A program made the position numbers and the translations under genes. The notes below the pieces were generated by a model. That model searched no databases and was not told the origin of the DNA. It saw nothing but the letters and a program-made list of their open reading frames with translations. From Apodemus sylvaticus (lineage: Eukaryota > Chordata > Mammalia > Rodentia > Muridae), in contig NC_067473.1 in NCBI RefSeq assembly GCF_947179515.1, forward strand, positions 83,234,013 through 83,298,012: a stretch of 64,000 bases of DNA. The letters are read 5' to 3'. Below are positions 1 through 12,136 of the stretch, one piece after another (within the stretch, counting starts at the first letter, position 1; each line of letters starts with the position of its first letter).

Positions 1-424
1 TCAGCCTATGTCTTTTTATTAGAGAAGTGAATCTAATGATGTTAAGAAATATTAAGGAAAAGTGATTTTTGCTTCCTCTTTTTTTTTTTTTTTGTTACAA
101 GAAGACATGTTTGTGTGGCTACCTTCTTTTGGGTTTGTTGAAAGAAGATTATTTTCTTGCTTTTTCTAGCACATAGTTTGCCTTCTTGTGTTGGAGTTTT
201 CCATCTATTATCCTTTGTAGGGCTGGATTTGTGGAAAAATAGTGTGTAAATGTGTTTTTGTCATGGAATATCTTGGTTTCTCCATCTATGGTAATTGAGA
301 ATTTTGGTGGGTATAGTAGCCTGAGCTGGCATATGTGCTCTCTTAGGGTCTATATGACATCAGCCCAGAATCTTTTAGCTTTTATAATATCTGTTGATGC
401 ATCTGGTGTAATTCTGAAAGGTCT

Positions 425-926
425 GCATTTATATGTTACTTTACCTTTCTCCTTACTACTTGTAATATTTTTTCTTTGTTTTTGCATTTTGTGTCTTGGT
501 TATTATGTGATGGGAGGATTTTTTTTTCTGCTCCAGTCTATTTGCAGTTCTATAGGCTTCTTGTGTATTCTTGGACATCTCCTTCTTTAGTTTAGAAAAG
601 TTTTCTTCTATAATTTTGTTGAACATATACACTGACCCTTTGAGTTGAGAATCTTTGCTGTCTTCTATACCTATTGCATTTATATGTTACTTTACCTTTC
701 CCCTTACTACTTGTAATATTCTTTCTTTGATTTTTGCATTTTGTGTTTTGATTATTATGTGATGGGAGGAATTTTTTCTGCTCCAACCTATTTGCCGTTC
801 TATAGGCTTCTTGTGTATTCATGGACATCTCCTTCTTTAGTTTAGAAAAGTTTTCTTCTATAATTTTGTTGAACATATACATTGACCCTTTGAGTTGGGA
901 ATCTTTGCTCTCTTCTATACCTATTA
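425..926 (-). repeat. 251-bp direct tandem duplication inside L1 ORF1
   Basis: The block starting GCATTTATATGTTACTTTAC at 425 recurs at 676 with only scattered differences, covering the middle of ORF1. The unit length of 251 is not a multiple of three, so it shifts the frame. Other L1s in this window have one copy. Confidence 0.9.
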
Positions 927-1469
927 TCCTTAGGATTGGTCTTCTCATTGTATTCTGGATTTTCTAGATGTTTTGAGTTACAAGATTTTTGCATTTTGTA
1001 TTTTCTTTGACTGTTGTGTCAGTATTTTTATGGTATCTTCTGTGTCTGAGATTCTCCCTTCTATCTCTCATATTCTGTTTGTAAGGCTTTCAACTATGAT
1101 CCCTGATCTTTTTCCTGGGTTTTCTATCTCCAGTGCTGTCTCCCTTTGTGATTTCTTTATTCTACTTGTATTTTAGATCCTGGATGGTTTTGTCCAATTC
1201 CTTCAAGTCCTTCTACCTGTTTACCTATGTTCTCCTGTATTTCTTTAATGGAATTATTTATGTCCTTCTTAAAGTCCTTTATCACCATGATGAGAAGTAA
1301 TTTTAAATCCAACTTTTCCATTGTGATAGGGTATTCAGGACTTGCTATAGTGGCATAACTAGGTTCTGATGATGCCAGGTAACCTTGATTTCTGTTGCTT
1401 ATGTTCTTCCCCTTGCCTCTTGATATCTGGTTATCTCTAGTTCTACCTTCCCTTGCTGTCTCTGACTAG

Positions 1470-1700
1470 CACCTGTCCCACCTGTGATCCTGGATGTATC
1501 AGAACACCTCAAAGCCCAAATTTCTCTGTGATCCTGTGATTCTGAGATCCTGTGATCCTGAGATTCTGGGTGTGTCAGAACTCCTGGGAGTCAAGTTGCC
1601 TCTGAGATCATGAAATCTTGCTGTAATCAACCTCCTAAGATCCTGTGATCCTGAGCATAATAGAGCAACTGTGATCCTGGGCATATTAGTGCACCTGGGA
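1470..1700 (-). repeat. TGATCCTG-rich repeats in the L1 5' UTR
   Basis: TGATCCTG and close variants occur many times between about 1475 and 1685, and again near 1890, embedded in degenerate 5' UTR monomers. The pattern looks like local slippage within the monomer unit and not like an independent satellite. Confidence 0.6.
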
Positions 1701-2040
1701 GCTGAGCTTCCTCTGGGTGTTGTGGTACTGCATGCAGAGCCAGTGTCAAAGGTCCTCTCTGGGTGCCAGCTCAGATTGGAAGGAAACTGAGACCCTAGCC
1801 TGGCTGGATTCCTGCATCCCTGGATCCCTCATGTCTCAGTTATTCTCATAATTAGGGAGTTGAGACAAATGTTGTAGCCTCCTTACCTATGATCCTGGGC
1901 ATGCTACAACACCTGGCTGTGGAGGTTCTTCTTCGTGTTTTGGGACTGGGTATGGAGCTAGTTGCCAAGATCTGCTCAGGACAGTGACTCAGACAGAAAG
2001 GTGATTTTGTTTCTTGATCAATCATTTTCTTTCTGTTTTT

Positions 2041-2770
2041 TGAGTGGAGAATGAGGCCATTTATATATAAATTAATGTTGAAATGTTAGTGTCACTTATT
2101 GTCATCACATTGATGATTTTTGCATTTGAGTGTTCAGTGGTAATTTGTGTTTTGATAATTATGGCTTCTTATTTTTTCCTACATAATATCTCCACTGTGG
2201 TCATTCCTCTTTTCAGTCCAAAATAATGCTTCCTATATTTCCAAAGTTTTGGTTTATGAAATATAATTTTAGGCAGTTTATGCTATGGAAAATTATTCAT
2301 TCTTCAATCATATAAGTAGTATTGCTAGGTATATTATTTTAAATGTGCTGTCATTTAGCACTTGAGAAGCATGGCTGCAAGCTCTTTCAAGCCTTGATAA
2401 TTTACCTTGAGTAATCAGTTGTTTCTGGAACTGAGAAAGTTCCACTTTCCATTTGATGGGTTTCTTTATTTGTGTCTTGCTTTTTTTTTTTCTCTTAGAG
2501 CTTTTAATTATCTTTGTTGTTGCTGTTGTGGTTTGTATGCTTAGTGTTTTAACTATAAGGTTCATGGAATGTTTTTATTCTAGTATTGCCCTTTTGGGGT
2601 GTCTGTGTTCCTGTGTTATAGAGTATGTTGGAGGGAGTTTTCATCTATGATCATGATGAATGCCTTGTGTTTGCCTTTGACTTGGACTTCTTCTCTCTTA
2701 CCTATGTACATATCTTGAATGTTAGATTTCTTCATGGTTTTCCACAAACACAATACTTTCTATATATGCA
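2041..2770 (-). mobile_element. Possible very old L1 fragment (minus strand)
   Basis: T-rich DNA containing phrases that resemble the reverse of L1 ORF2 in wording and composition (for example around 2225-2400 and 2450-2680). It is too eroded to place with certainty. Confidence 0.3.
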
Positions 2771-4484
2771 CTTTACCAGCTGAGCTATATTTCCTGCTCC
2801 ATAGCCCAAATTCCACTAATAATACAGTTATAATTTTTCTGTTTGCTCTATAAAAATGACTTTCCTCAAGTATGTTTTGTGGAAGTGGAATTTTCTTAAT
2901 TTTAGCCAAACAGCTGTTAACTTCTCAGAGACTCTGAAGTCACTGTCAAGTAAGAATAGAGTATACCATGGCCATTTTGGAACCAGGGTGCATATCTTGG
3001 GATCTTAAAAGTTTTCTACTCCTTTTAAATGAGAAACTATTATTCTTACAATTGTTTTGTCTACAGGGACTGGAATCAATCAACCACAGAGGCAGTTATG
3101 GTCTTAAGAGAATAATTCACACATGGGAAGTCAAGAGCTCAGTTGTTCCTACTCCACTCTTCTCCTGGAATTAGAGAAGTTAACTTTTCCATTTGATGAT
3201 ACCACTTTGTAATCACCTCAAGGTCAGAACTGCCTACCTCAGATGACATGATAACTGTGGGTCTAGAGGGAGATGAGCTGATGACATTTCTTCCTTATAG
3301 CTACTTCTTGGGCCCTCATTCTACAAGGATGTTTATCAAAGGATAAGCCTGAAGAGTGTTCCTTTTTCTCTTCATTATACTGAGAGCTGTAAGTAGGTGG
3401 GAGAAGGAAACAGAATTTTCTGTAAAAAAGAGATTAGAGAATTTCTGAATAGTGTATTGCTTTTGAGTGGTACTATATAATAAGCATATATCAGAAACAT
3501 ATAGACAAAAAGATATGATTTTCACTTAATGTGATCTCTGATTATATATGTGACAGTAGAAGGGTCTTTTGGAAAGAGGACAGGTGCCTAGCAGAAGGAT
3601 GGGTAGAGAGAAAGAAAAGCTAATAGGTTGAAGACTAACCATGGGTATTATGTATTGAATGAACATATCATGAAATTAGTGTGCAGTTATATATGTGTAA
3701 AAAGTATTGCAGAAACAATATTTTAAAGAACACATTTGTCATAGCATTTTTCTGAGTGTGTGCTGTAATAATCCTAAGATCAACATTCCACCTAGGTATT
3801 GCCAACTATGTTACTTTTCATTCCTGTAACAAGACACCTGAGATATCTTATAAATGTGAAAAACAAACATTTATAATAGTAATACACATTTGTATAATAC
3901 TGAATTGCATTTTGTATATTCTCATTTTAGTATTTTTCTATTAACTGACTATATTCATTTATTTATATGAAACAGAAGCTAAAAATGTCAAACAAATATA
4001 TATATATATTGATATATGTATATAGTGTACATCTATAATTTTCTAATCTGTTAAGTTTGCATATACCTAGGAATTCTTGGGAAAGTTTCAAATCATGGCC
4101 TAGTAAGGCATAAAGAGCTCTTAACATCATATAAGTTTCAAATTTTTATGTATATTTGCTTAACCTATTGCAATGATTTCTAATAAAGCATATCTTTTAT
4201 ATGTACTTCAAATATATCTGAAAATATCACAACATTTATTAAATTTTGTAAAGTTATCTTTATATGAATGTAATTTAAATAATTATCCATAGGAAATTTA
4301 GTCTTTGTAGTAAAATGAATTCATTTTTCTTAATCAACTTTTGTAGATTGAACTGTGTTATACTGATACCATATAATATTGAGCAATGTATTCCTTGCCA
4401 GTAAGAAAAAAATACCATTTCTTGAATGGTATACAATTTTTAAGGTCAAAATCCCTAAGGCTTCTTATAATAGTTACAAAATAC

Positions 4485-4523
<39 letters not shown>

Positions 4524-7500
4524 TTTCAGTGAACATTTTGTTATCTTTCCAAGACTCACACAACACAACTTGTGATGAAGCTCTGGGTTTGATCGCTTCC
4601 CCACAGTCTCTGCAGTGACACTTCTGGTGCTGCTGCTTCATCTCAGAGGAATTAGCTCATAGTTTGAATGTGTAATATTCTAGTTAGTGTTTATGTGCTT
4701 TCAGATCTACACTAAACTCAATTTCCAAAGAACAATTCATGCATTTAAGTTATTTAAGTCTATCAGGTAAACGTTATAAATTAGTACTTTACTTAAAAAA
4801 GTAATAATAGTTCCTGCTAGCATTATATATTTCCTAAAAATATCATGCATCTAATTTGAGTGGTTAAAATATTCATGTTTATGAGATTCCTAAAGATCTT
4901 TTCATGTTGCTGAGAGTAGACAGTATATCAGCCAACAGTTTCCCTTGTCACGTGAAAGTCATATACTCACTTTATGTCTACTCTGAACAGTCATACAGAT
5001 TTTAGGTCATTACTCACTAAATGTGGTAACGCTTAAAATGAAAATGATACATAAAATTTAGTATACTTTTATGTTCCTTATGTCATAAATCCCAAAAAGA
5101 AGAATACAAAGATTACTCTAAATTCATAAAGCAAGAATGTTCTAAAATTACATATTGTGATAATGGAGAGCAAAGGGATTTTTTTCATGGAAGAATTCAG
5201 AACTATTCAAATAGCATTTTTTTCTGTTCTCTTTCTTTTATGCTTTGTTGTTGTAGCTGCTGTTGTTATTGTTGTTGTTGTTGTATGCTTTTTCAGATAG
5301 CTGGCTGCAGACTGCTAAGTCTTGACTGGGCCAACTTAATCAGGGTGGTTTCTTCACTATTATAAATGCTTATAGATATACATTAGGTTTTAACTACTTA
5401 GAACTAAACAATACAAGTTAAACTAATGTGGAAGCCCCTAACAATACAATTTTCTTTTCAAATACAATACAATTTTTATCAGTGAATATTTATATTAACA
5501 AGTCATGTGCCTGTCTGTGCTTTTACCATTGGTAGCTACGGCCTTTTTTCATCAACTCTCAGCTCCAGTAGGCTCAAAAGAAAGATGCCAGTTCATGAAT
5601 TAAAAGATGTATCATTTTCTGTAAATAACAAACATTTATAAAAGCAATGAACATGAAGTAGAGAAATTGAATTCATACCTTTAAGGAAAGAAAACATTTT
5701 AGATTACTATCATCTTTTTATATTACTGAGATATACTATATTAAGAAATTATTAATGTATAATTAATAATTATTATGTTACATGATTTATCCATTGTAGT
5801 TTTAAAACTAGAATTGGACTACAGTTCTTATAGGTTGGAGACCAAGGCTTGAAATAAGCATTATCTGCCAGGAACCATCTAGGAGAGGCTAATACCTTGT
5901 GGATGATCTTTCTGAGATGATTTCAACATGGACTGTACAACTGTGGTTTATGAGACCTTCTACACAAAGCTGAAGTAACTACCTTTTAGGAAAAATTCCT
6001 GCTATCAATATGCTTTTTCTGTCATTCTTAAGTATATATATGACCATATATATGACCATATATATATAGATGGTCAAGGAAACCCAGTGAGAGAAGAGAA
6101 AAAATAAAATCCCTAAACACGTGAAAAAAAAAAATAAAGGAAAAACAGCCAAGACCAAAAACAGCAAACAGAATGGAGCCATCCCACAGGTGCTTTTTAC
6201 CCAGAAGTAGAAGTAGCTGGGTCACTTTCTTACCATCTCACTGACAGGAGAGCTGGGGTGTGGTCATGGGATTGCTTCCAAAGCCCCAAGCCTATTATGT
6301 CGGCATCCAGTTCTGGCTCTGCTTTTAACTGACATATTAAGGTACTATTTTAATAAAGAACTTTGTATATTTTATTTTTATATTTTTATCTTGCAAACAT
6401 TTTTTTCAGAAGTATCGGAACATGAATGTTAATTATAAACATCCACAGCCTTTATAAAGGTGAGCACAAGGCACTTGGATAAACTTGGGAACACTTGTTT
6501 TTTTGTTTGCTTGTTTGTTTTGTTTGTTTGTTTTGTTTATTTTTTTATTTTATTTTTTATTTTTTGTCTATGCCAAAGACAAATCTGAAACAGCCTGGAG
6601 CTCCACTATGTGCCATTGTCAGCGTCCCTGTCACTGTGGGCTTGCTGTCACATGATCCTGATTCATCTTGACTGCCTTTCCAGCTAGACCTCCCAGCTTA
6701 GATGCCATTTCACATCCAGCCATTTGGCATTAACATAGTTTATCTATAAACAATCACTCAGTATTAGCTCACACTTTTGGGCAGATTTATACAAATCAAT
6801 GAAGATCTATTATCTACATAGACAAATAAATGATTTCTTAATTCTGAATAATGATCCAAAGAATTTCTCAAAAAATATTAGTAATTATAATATAAGGCCA
6901 TTATAGTGGGGACTACTATTATTGCTATCTTTGATAAGAAAACTGCAATTAAAACTCTACCAGTCTCCAAGTGTCACAAATAGCTTCTGAGATAAAAAGC
7001 AGGCATTTACAACTTATAACACATTCCAAGAGATTGTAAAACAATTAACAAGAGGCCATAAAAGGGAATTAACTGATGTCTGTAGATGCAAGAACAGAGG
7101 ATAAAATATTGACTGGGTTTCAATGGCTACTTAGACACAAAAATTATGGTCTTTGTTTTTGTTTTTGTTTAACTTTCAATGAACCTGGAGAGCTAGTGAC
7201 TGATAATGTCTAGTCTTAGTGAGAATATGTGTAAACATCTGTGTTGTACACTTATACAATTTATGATTTGAATTTATGTGTAAACACATGGTGAACTTTT
7301 GTTATGTGATCTTTTCCCCTAGGAAAGATACAAAAAACTAGGAACAATTACACTATTTGTCATTATTACAGCAGAGCGGAAGAAAAGAGCAGGGTTCGGA
7401 GGAGGATTAAAGGGACAGAAGCATAGAGGAGCATAGAAATTTAGAGAGCCACTTTGAAATTAGGAGAGCATACTCTAATAGATTTTCCCTCTTTACTTTC

Positions 7501-8129
7501 CCTTAGAAATAAAGATGAATAGAAGAAGAGAGCAATACACAGAATGCAGAGAGAAAGAGGGACAAAAAACTTGCAGAGAAAGCAGAAAGAGCAGGCAGGC
7601 TTTCCCTTAGCATGGAACTGAACAGGTCTGTTCTTAACAACAGGGCTTTGTCTTACTAAAGAGGATAAAGCTTTTTCCTATGGACTTGACTTTAATTCTT
7701 TTATAATGAAAGGGTAGAAGCGTTTTCTTTCTCTATGCAACAAAGATTGGAGCTCATTTTTCCTCCAGATTGAGCGAATTCTTTTTGTACTTACACTTGG
7801 GCTTTTTCTCCATGTGCTTATATGCATATGTAAGTATAGCTGTGTGTGTATAAGAAATTATAAGAAAAGTAAGTACCTGAGCCTAAATTATATCATGAAG
7901 GTATATGCATGGATTTGTATATGAATGTATTTGAGGTTATGCATTTTTGCTTGCATAAAAGTTCTTCCATCTGTGAGTGACTCTTTAAGTTCAATAAAAG
8001 TTTTTGGTTTAAACCTCCTTCCTTCCCAACAAGCTAGAGGTGAGGCTTCTGGGCAAGAAAGAAAAAAACTAGCAATTAATCCTTTACTTAATACACCTGC
8101 TGTATTACAATGAGGTGTTAAAGGCAATA
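2771..8129. other. AT-rich intergenic DNA without a recognised gene
   Basis: No convincing exon, V1R fragment or full repeat is visible here. Short items: a SINE-tail-like 'ccagctgagctatatttcc' near 2780, a CA microsatellite at 4487-4520, GTT-rich DNA at 5245-5285, three tandem copies of a 'tatatatgacca' unit at 6033-6070, GTTT repeats at 6500-6560, and purine-rich DNA at 7380-7600. Open frames here are short and unsupported. Confidence 0.6.
4487..4520. repeat. (CA)17 microsatellite
   Basis: An uninterrupted CA dinucleotide run of about 34 bases. Confidence 0.95.
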
Positions 8130-9301
8130 AATGTAAGACTCTTGAGTGAAACTGTAAAACAGGTGTGGTTACTGATGACATATGATAATACCAGGGAAAT
8201 TGTATTCCACTACATGGGAAGGAATCTTGTTTAAAACAGAAATTGCCTAACAGAATCACTATCTGGCCATCTTCAGTGTTTCATGTTTGACACAATGTGT
8301 TGGAAACAGTGCTTGTCTTAATGTTATATATTCCCTCTTGTTAGAGGCTCTCAGCTCCACATGTTCATGTGAGTATGTAGCATGTAGTAAATACCGAAAC
8401 CAGGAAAGCAAAATCAGACCATTGCAGGTAGGTGAGGGAGCTAGAGCAATAAAGAGCAGAAAAGCAGGGTACACGTATCAAATCAGAGAATGGGAAAGGG
8501 GGGCCTTCTTAGAGAGTAGAAGGATATAAATGCAAAACAAAGAGGTAGGTAGGTAAAATATCAGCATGGAAATCTAAGAAGCCATTAGTACTATATTCTA
8601 CTAACAATTCATATGGTTCCTCTAAAAAGAAAAGAAAAATAGCATTTGTCTTGGTGGCTGGAAGTTAGTTCTTTAAATCTGAAGTTCTCTCTCACAAAGG
8701 TGCTGAGAAGGGAACTAACCTGGGAGACATCTAGGAACATTTATAAACATAATTGATGCTCAGGTTGTAAAGACTCTTTGGAATAAAAAACAAAAATGTT
8801 TGCATTAAGAAAAACATTTTGCTGATTAAAATAGTGGGACTATTGTGAATTATCCATGATTCCATTAGAATTAAGAGTCAAAACATTTTGCAAAATACAG
8901 CACAGTAAAATTATCAAATATAAGACTTACTCACCTCAAATTTTTAGATATTTAGGACACATTCCAGATCACCATAAGTTGTATTCAGTTATATAAATAT
9001 GATTAATATTCTCTGCTCACCACTACTGTCTTAAGTGTCAAGTATCTGAGACCATTTAAATCAATGGGATTGAATTTCTAAGGCATAAGACTCAGGTGCA
9101 AAATGTGCAAACTGTTTAAATATGTATAAAAGCGTATTTTTGACTATGATACTCTATATATACAGGAGATACATGGAAGTCATATAAAAACATAGGATAT
9201 GAACATCAAAATTACAGGAACATACCAATCCACAATTGATTAGGAAAATAGAATGATGACAGAGTCATGTTATCCAGTGAATAACAAATTTAATGTATAA
9301 T
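8130..9301 (+). other. V1R upstream flank, duplicated block (copy A)
   Basis: Non-coding DNA before the receptor that aligns, with substitutions and small indels, to 32820-34180 upstream of the V1R pseudogene. The best kept parts are about 8190-8530 against 32870-33200 and about 9000-9300 against 33850-34180. A TATA-like TATAAAAA occurs at 9183-9190, with TATAAAGA at the matching place (34048-34055). Because a splice acceptor lies between it and the ATG, this may be intronic and not a promoter. No open frame of note is present. Confidence 0.6.
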
Positions 9302-9317
9302 CTATTATTTTTTTCAG
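9302..9317 (+). promoter_or_regulatory. Likely 3' splice acceptor upstream of the V1R coding exon
   Basis: A pyrimidine-rich run ends in TTTTCAG at 9317, 52 bases before the start codon. The same TTTTTCAGATATATGA string is kept in the paralogous copy, ending at 34197 and again 52 bases before its ATG. V1R genes usually splice short non-coding 5' exons onto one coding exon, so this is the expected place for the acceptor. Use is inferred, not shown. Confidence 0.5.
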
Positions 9318-9369
9318 ATATATGATGTAAAAATCTACTATGTTGTTAAGATGAATATACTCTCCACTT

Positions 9370-10281
9370 ATGTCCTTATTCAAGAATGTCCTTTATTTCC
9401 AAGCTGGACTTGGAATCCTAGCCAACACGTTTCTTCTTTTTTTCTATTCTTTGATAATCCTAGGTCACAGACCTAAGCCCACAGACCTGATCTCCTGTCA
9501 ATTGACTTTTGTTCACATAATGATGTTCCTCACTGGAGGAGATATTTGGCTTACAGACATATTTGAGGCATTGAACATTGAGAATGACTTCAAATGTAAA
9601 ATAATATTTTACATAAGCAGGCTGATGAGAGGCCTCTCTATCTGTACCACCTGCTTCCTGAGTGTAGTCCAGGCTGTCACAATCAGTCCCAGTACCTCAC
9701 TGTTGGCAAGATTTAAACATAGACTGAAAATGTACATGATATATGCTTTCTTCTGCATTTGGTGCTTCAATTTGTTCTACAGTAGTAACCAGATTTTCTA
9801 CGTTGGTGGCTTTACCAATGTAAGTGAAATCAACCAGATGAAAGTTACTAAGTCCTGTTCACTATTCCCTAAGAACTACATCATCAGAGGATTGATTTTA
9901 ACAGTGTCAATCTCCAGAGATATTTTTCTTGTAGGAATCATGCTGACTACAAGTACATACATGGTGATCATCCTGCACAGACATCGGAGGCAATGCAAGT
10001 ATCTTCATAGCATCAGCCACCTAAGTGCATCCCCTGAGAAAAGGGCCACCAAAACCATCTTGCTGCTGGTGGTTTTCTTTGTGGTCATGTACTGGGTGGA
10101 CTTCATAATCTCATCCACCTCAGTTCTGTTATGGATGTATGACCCAGTCACCCTGATTGTTCAGAAGTTTGTGATGCATGCCTATCCCACAATCACTCCT
10201 TTGGTACAAATCAGTTCTGATAAGAGAATAATAATTATGTTGGAAAACATGCATTCAAAGCACCACCAGAGTTCTTTATAA
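9370..10281 (+). CDS. Vom1r: Vomeronasal type-1 receptor (V1R), intact single coding exon
   Basis: This 303-residue open frame encodes a class-A-like, seven-transmembrane pheromone receptor of the V1R family, expected at the plasma membrane of apical vomeronasal neurons and coupled to Gi2 (family knowledge). Predicted membrane segments lie near residues 10-32, 42-64, 84-105, 123-145, 180-203, 231-253 and 261-283. Family hallmarks seen are HRPKPTDLI after TM1, the GLSICTTC stretch in TM3, an N-glycosylation motif NVS at 150-152 in the second extracellular loop, Cys76 and Cys163 as the likely disulfide pair, SPEKRAT at the end of the third intracellular loop, and AYPTITPLVQIS in TM7. Length is normal for the family. 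The ATG at 9370 matches the start in the paralogous copy; an ATG at 9351 is out of frame. A likely 3' splice acceptor ends at 9317, fitting a non-coding 5' exon. No stop or frameshift is present, so it is probably functional. The family call is firm; clade and ligand are unknown. Confidence 0.95.
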   Translation: MSLFKNVLYFQAGLGILANTFLLFFYSLIILGHRPKPTDLISCQLTFVHIMMFLTGGDIWLTDIFEALNIENDFKCKIIFYISRLMRGLSICTTCFLSVVQAVTISPSTSLLARFKHRLKMYMIYAFFCIWCFNLFYSSNQIFYVGGFTNVSEINQMKVTKSCSLFPKNYIIRGLILTVSISRDIFLVGIMLTTSTYMVIILHRHRRQCKYLHSISHLSASPEKRATKTILLLVVFFVVMYWVDFIISSTSVLLWMYDPVTLIVQKFVMHAYPTITPLVQISSDKRIIIMLENMHSKHHQSSL

Positions 10282-10299
10282 AATATGTTTTTTTGTGTT

Positions 10300-10440
10300 C
10301 TTTAAAGAACTATTAATTTACTTCTATTTATACATATAAGTGTTGTGTCAGCATGTATATATGTGTGCATTCCTCGTGCCCACAGATGTGAGAAGAGTAC
10401 ATGCGCTATCCGGGAATTAGACTTGTAAATGTTTATAAAG
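10300..10440 (-). repeat. B3 SINE relic downstream of the intact V1R
   Basis: Degenerate B3 (B2-superfamily) sequence on the minus strand: the plus strand reads TGTGTGCATTCCTCGTGCCC followed by an eroded 'agaggtcagaagag' type block. The matching place after the V1R pseudogene (35345-35500) holds the same relic, so it was present before the duplication. Confidence 0.55.
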
Positions 10441-10737
10441 TGCTATTATATACAGACCCAATTATTTTTCTTCTAAAATACAGGTGTTATGTTTTAACTT
10501 CAGTGGTTTAAGCAGCAAAGCAAGACTCATCATATATATATATCACTATGATAGATATACAGATATGTATATATATATTAGAGTTCTTAAGTTACTTGTG
10601 CACAATAAACTGATATTTCCACACGAATTAACTTTCTGCCTTTTTACTTTAACTCTTAAATGTCCTTTTGATGCTGAAGTCACTGAAAAGAAGTTCCTTG
10701 ATGATAGCTTTCTTTTGAATAGATTTGAACCTATGCA

Positions 10738-10765
10738 CATCTTCTGGGTATATACCCAGAAGATG
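10738..10765. repeat. 28-bp perfect palindrome at the L1 truncation point
   Basis: The two arms CATCTTCTGGGTAT and ATACCCAGAAGATG are exact inverse complements with no spacer. The right arm is ordinary L1 ORF2; the left arm replaces the L1 sequence normally found there. Confidence 0.95.
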
Positions 10766-11715
10766 CTCCAACATGTAATAAGGACACATGCTCCACTATG
10801 TTCATAGCAGCCTTATTTATACTAGTCAGAAGATGGAAAGAACCCAGATGTCCCTCAACAGAGTAATGGATACAGACAATATGGTACATTTCCACAATGG
10901 AGTACTACTCATTTATTAAAAACAATGACTTCAGGAAACCCAATGACAAAAGAACACACATGGTATGCACTCACTGATAAGTGGATATTAGCCCAGAAGC
11001 TCAGAATACCCAAGATACAATTAACAAACCACATGAATCTCAAGAAGAAGGAAGACCAAATTGTGGCTACTTCAGTCCTTAGAACAAGAAACAAAATACC
11101 CATGGTAGGAAATACAGAGACATAGTGTGAAGCAGAGCTGAAGGAAAGGCCATTTAGAGATGCCCTACCTTGGGATACATCCCATATACAGTTACCAAAC
11201 CCAGACATTATTGTGGATGTCAACAAGTGCTTCTTGACAGGAGCCTGGTAGATCTGTCTCCCAAGAGTCTCTGCCAGTACCTGACAAATACAGAAGTGGA
11301 TGCTCACAGCCAGCGACTGGACTGAGCACAGGGTTCCCAATGGAGGAGTTAGAGAAAGGATCCAAGGGGTTGAAGGGGCTTGCAGCCCCATAGGAGGAAC
11401 AACAATATGAACCAACCAGTATCCCCAGAGCTCCTAGGGAATAAACCACCAACCAAAGAGTACACATGGAGGGACCCTTGGCTCCATACACATATGTAGC
11501 AGAGGATAGCATTGTCAGACATCAGTGAGAAAAGGGGCCCTTGGTCCTATGAAGGTTTGATGCCCTAGTGTATGGGAATGCCAGGGCAGGCAAGCAGGAG
11601 TGGGTGGGTTCGTGAACAGGAGGAGGGAGGATAGAATAGGGAGTTTTTGAAGGGGAAATGTGGAAAGAGGATATCACTGAAATATAAATAAAGAAAATAT
11701 CTAATCAAAAAAACA
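10738..11715 (+). mobile_element. 5'-truncated L1, last part of ORF2 plus 3' UTR
   Basis: It starts at the 'tacccagaagatgctcc' part of the L1 ORF2 C-terminus, passes the ORF2 end around 10930-11050, carries a rodent L1 3' UTR and ends with an AATAAATAAAGAAAATATCT signal and A-rich tail near 11700. It is absent from the matching position in duplication copy B, so it inserted after the duplication. A perfect palindrome marks its 5' end. Confidence 0.88.
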
Positions 11716-11943
11716 AAAAATAGTGTCAATATTTTATTGTAGCTGTTCCTTAATTTCTCTTGATCCATAAAAATATGAATATAAAATTTAGATTTTTTTA
11801 CCACAGTTACTTAGTTATATATAAATATTATGTGCCTGTATATTTGAACATTATTCTAACTATAGTTATAGAAATATTGTTGCTAAATAAAAATTTTATA
11901 TGCACATGCATTTTGTACAATGTATTTATTGTGTATCTGTATG

Positions 11944-11944
<1 letters not shown>

Positions 11945-11982
<38 letters not shown>
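11945..11982. repeat. (TG)19 microsatellite
   Basis: An uninterrupted TG run. Confidence 0.95.
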
Positions 11983-11984
<2 letters not shown>

Positions 11985-12078
11985 AGATGAAGGATGTTGT
12001 GTGTATACGTGCATATGGAGGCCAGAGGGCAACCTTAACTGTTGTTGCTCACATGCCATTCACCTTGTGTCTTTATAG

Positions 12079-12080
<2 letters not shown>

Positions 12081-12131
<51 letters not shown>
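12081..12131. repeat. (TC)25 microsatellite
   Basis: An uninterrupted TC run of about 51 bases. It is nearly absent in paralogous copy B, where only TATCTCTCCCTG remains near 41870. Confidence 0.95.

Positions 12132-12136
<5 letters not shown>

Larger units (their letters stand above)
1..2030 (-). mobile_element. L1 fragment, minus strand: start of ORF2, ORF1 and 5' UTR
   Basis: Read on the minus strand, the order is 5' UTR (about 2010-1370), ORF1 (about 1370-230) and the beginning of ORF2 running off the window edge at base 1. ORF1 pieces encode recognisable ORF1p segments such as PILRIIGIEESKDSQLKG and the FNKIIEENFSKLKKEM block (592-948). The frame is broken, partly by a 251-bp tandem duplication at 425-926. 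The 5' UTR is rich in repeated TGATCCTG motifs. Confidence 0.85.

Noticed and set aside
1470..1700. TGATCCTG repeats as a possible binding-site array
   Set aside because: They sit within degenerate L1 5' UTR monomers in an element that is otherwise recognisable. Slippage explains them; no independent array structure is seen.
6033..6070. Tandem 'tatatatgacca' units
   Set aside because: Only about three short AT-rich copies; an ordinary minisatellite seed with no sign of function.
7888..8529. Overlapping frames on both strands upstream of the V1R
   Set aside because: The aligned copy at 32640-33210 does not keep any of these frames, so they are not coding.
9351..9369. Upstream ATG as an alternative V1R start
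   Set aside because: It is out of frame with the receptor, and the paralogue supports the start at 9370.
10909..11512. Overlapping minus-strand frames of 168 and 106 codons
   Set aside because: They are antisense to an L1 3' UTR, whose purine-rich sense strand gives long chance frames.
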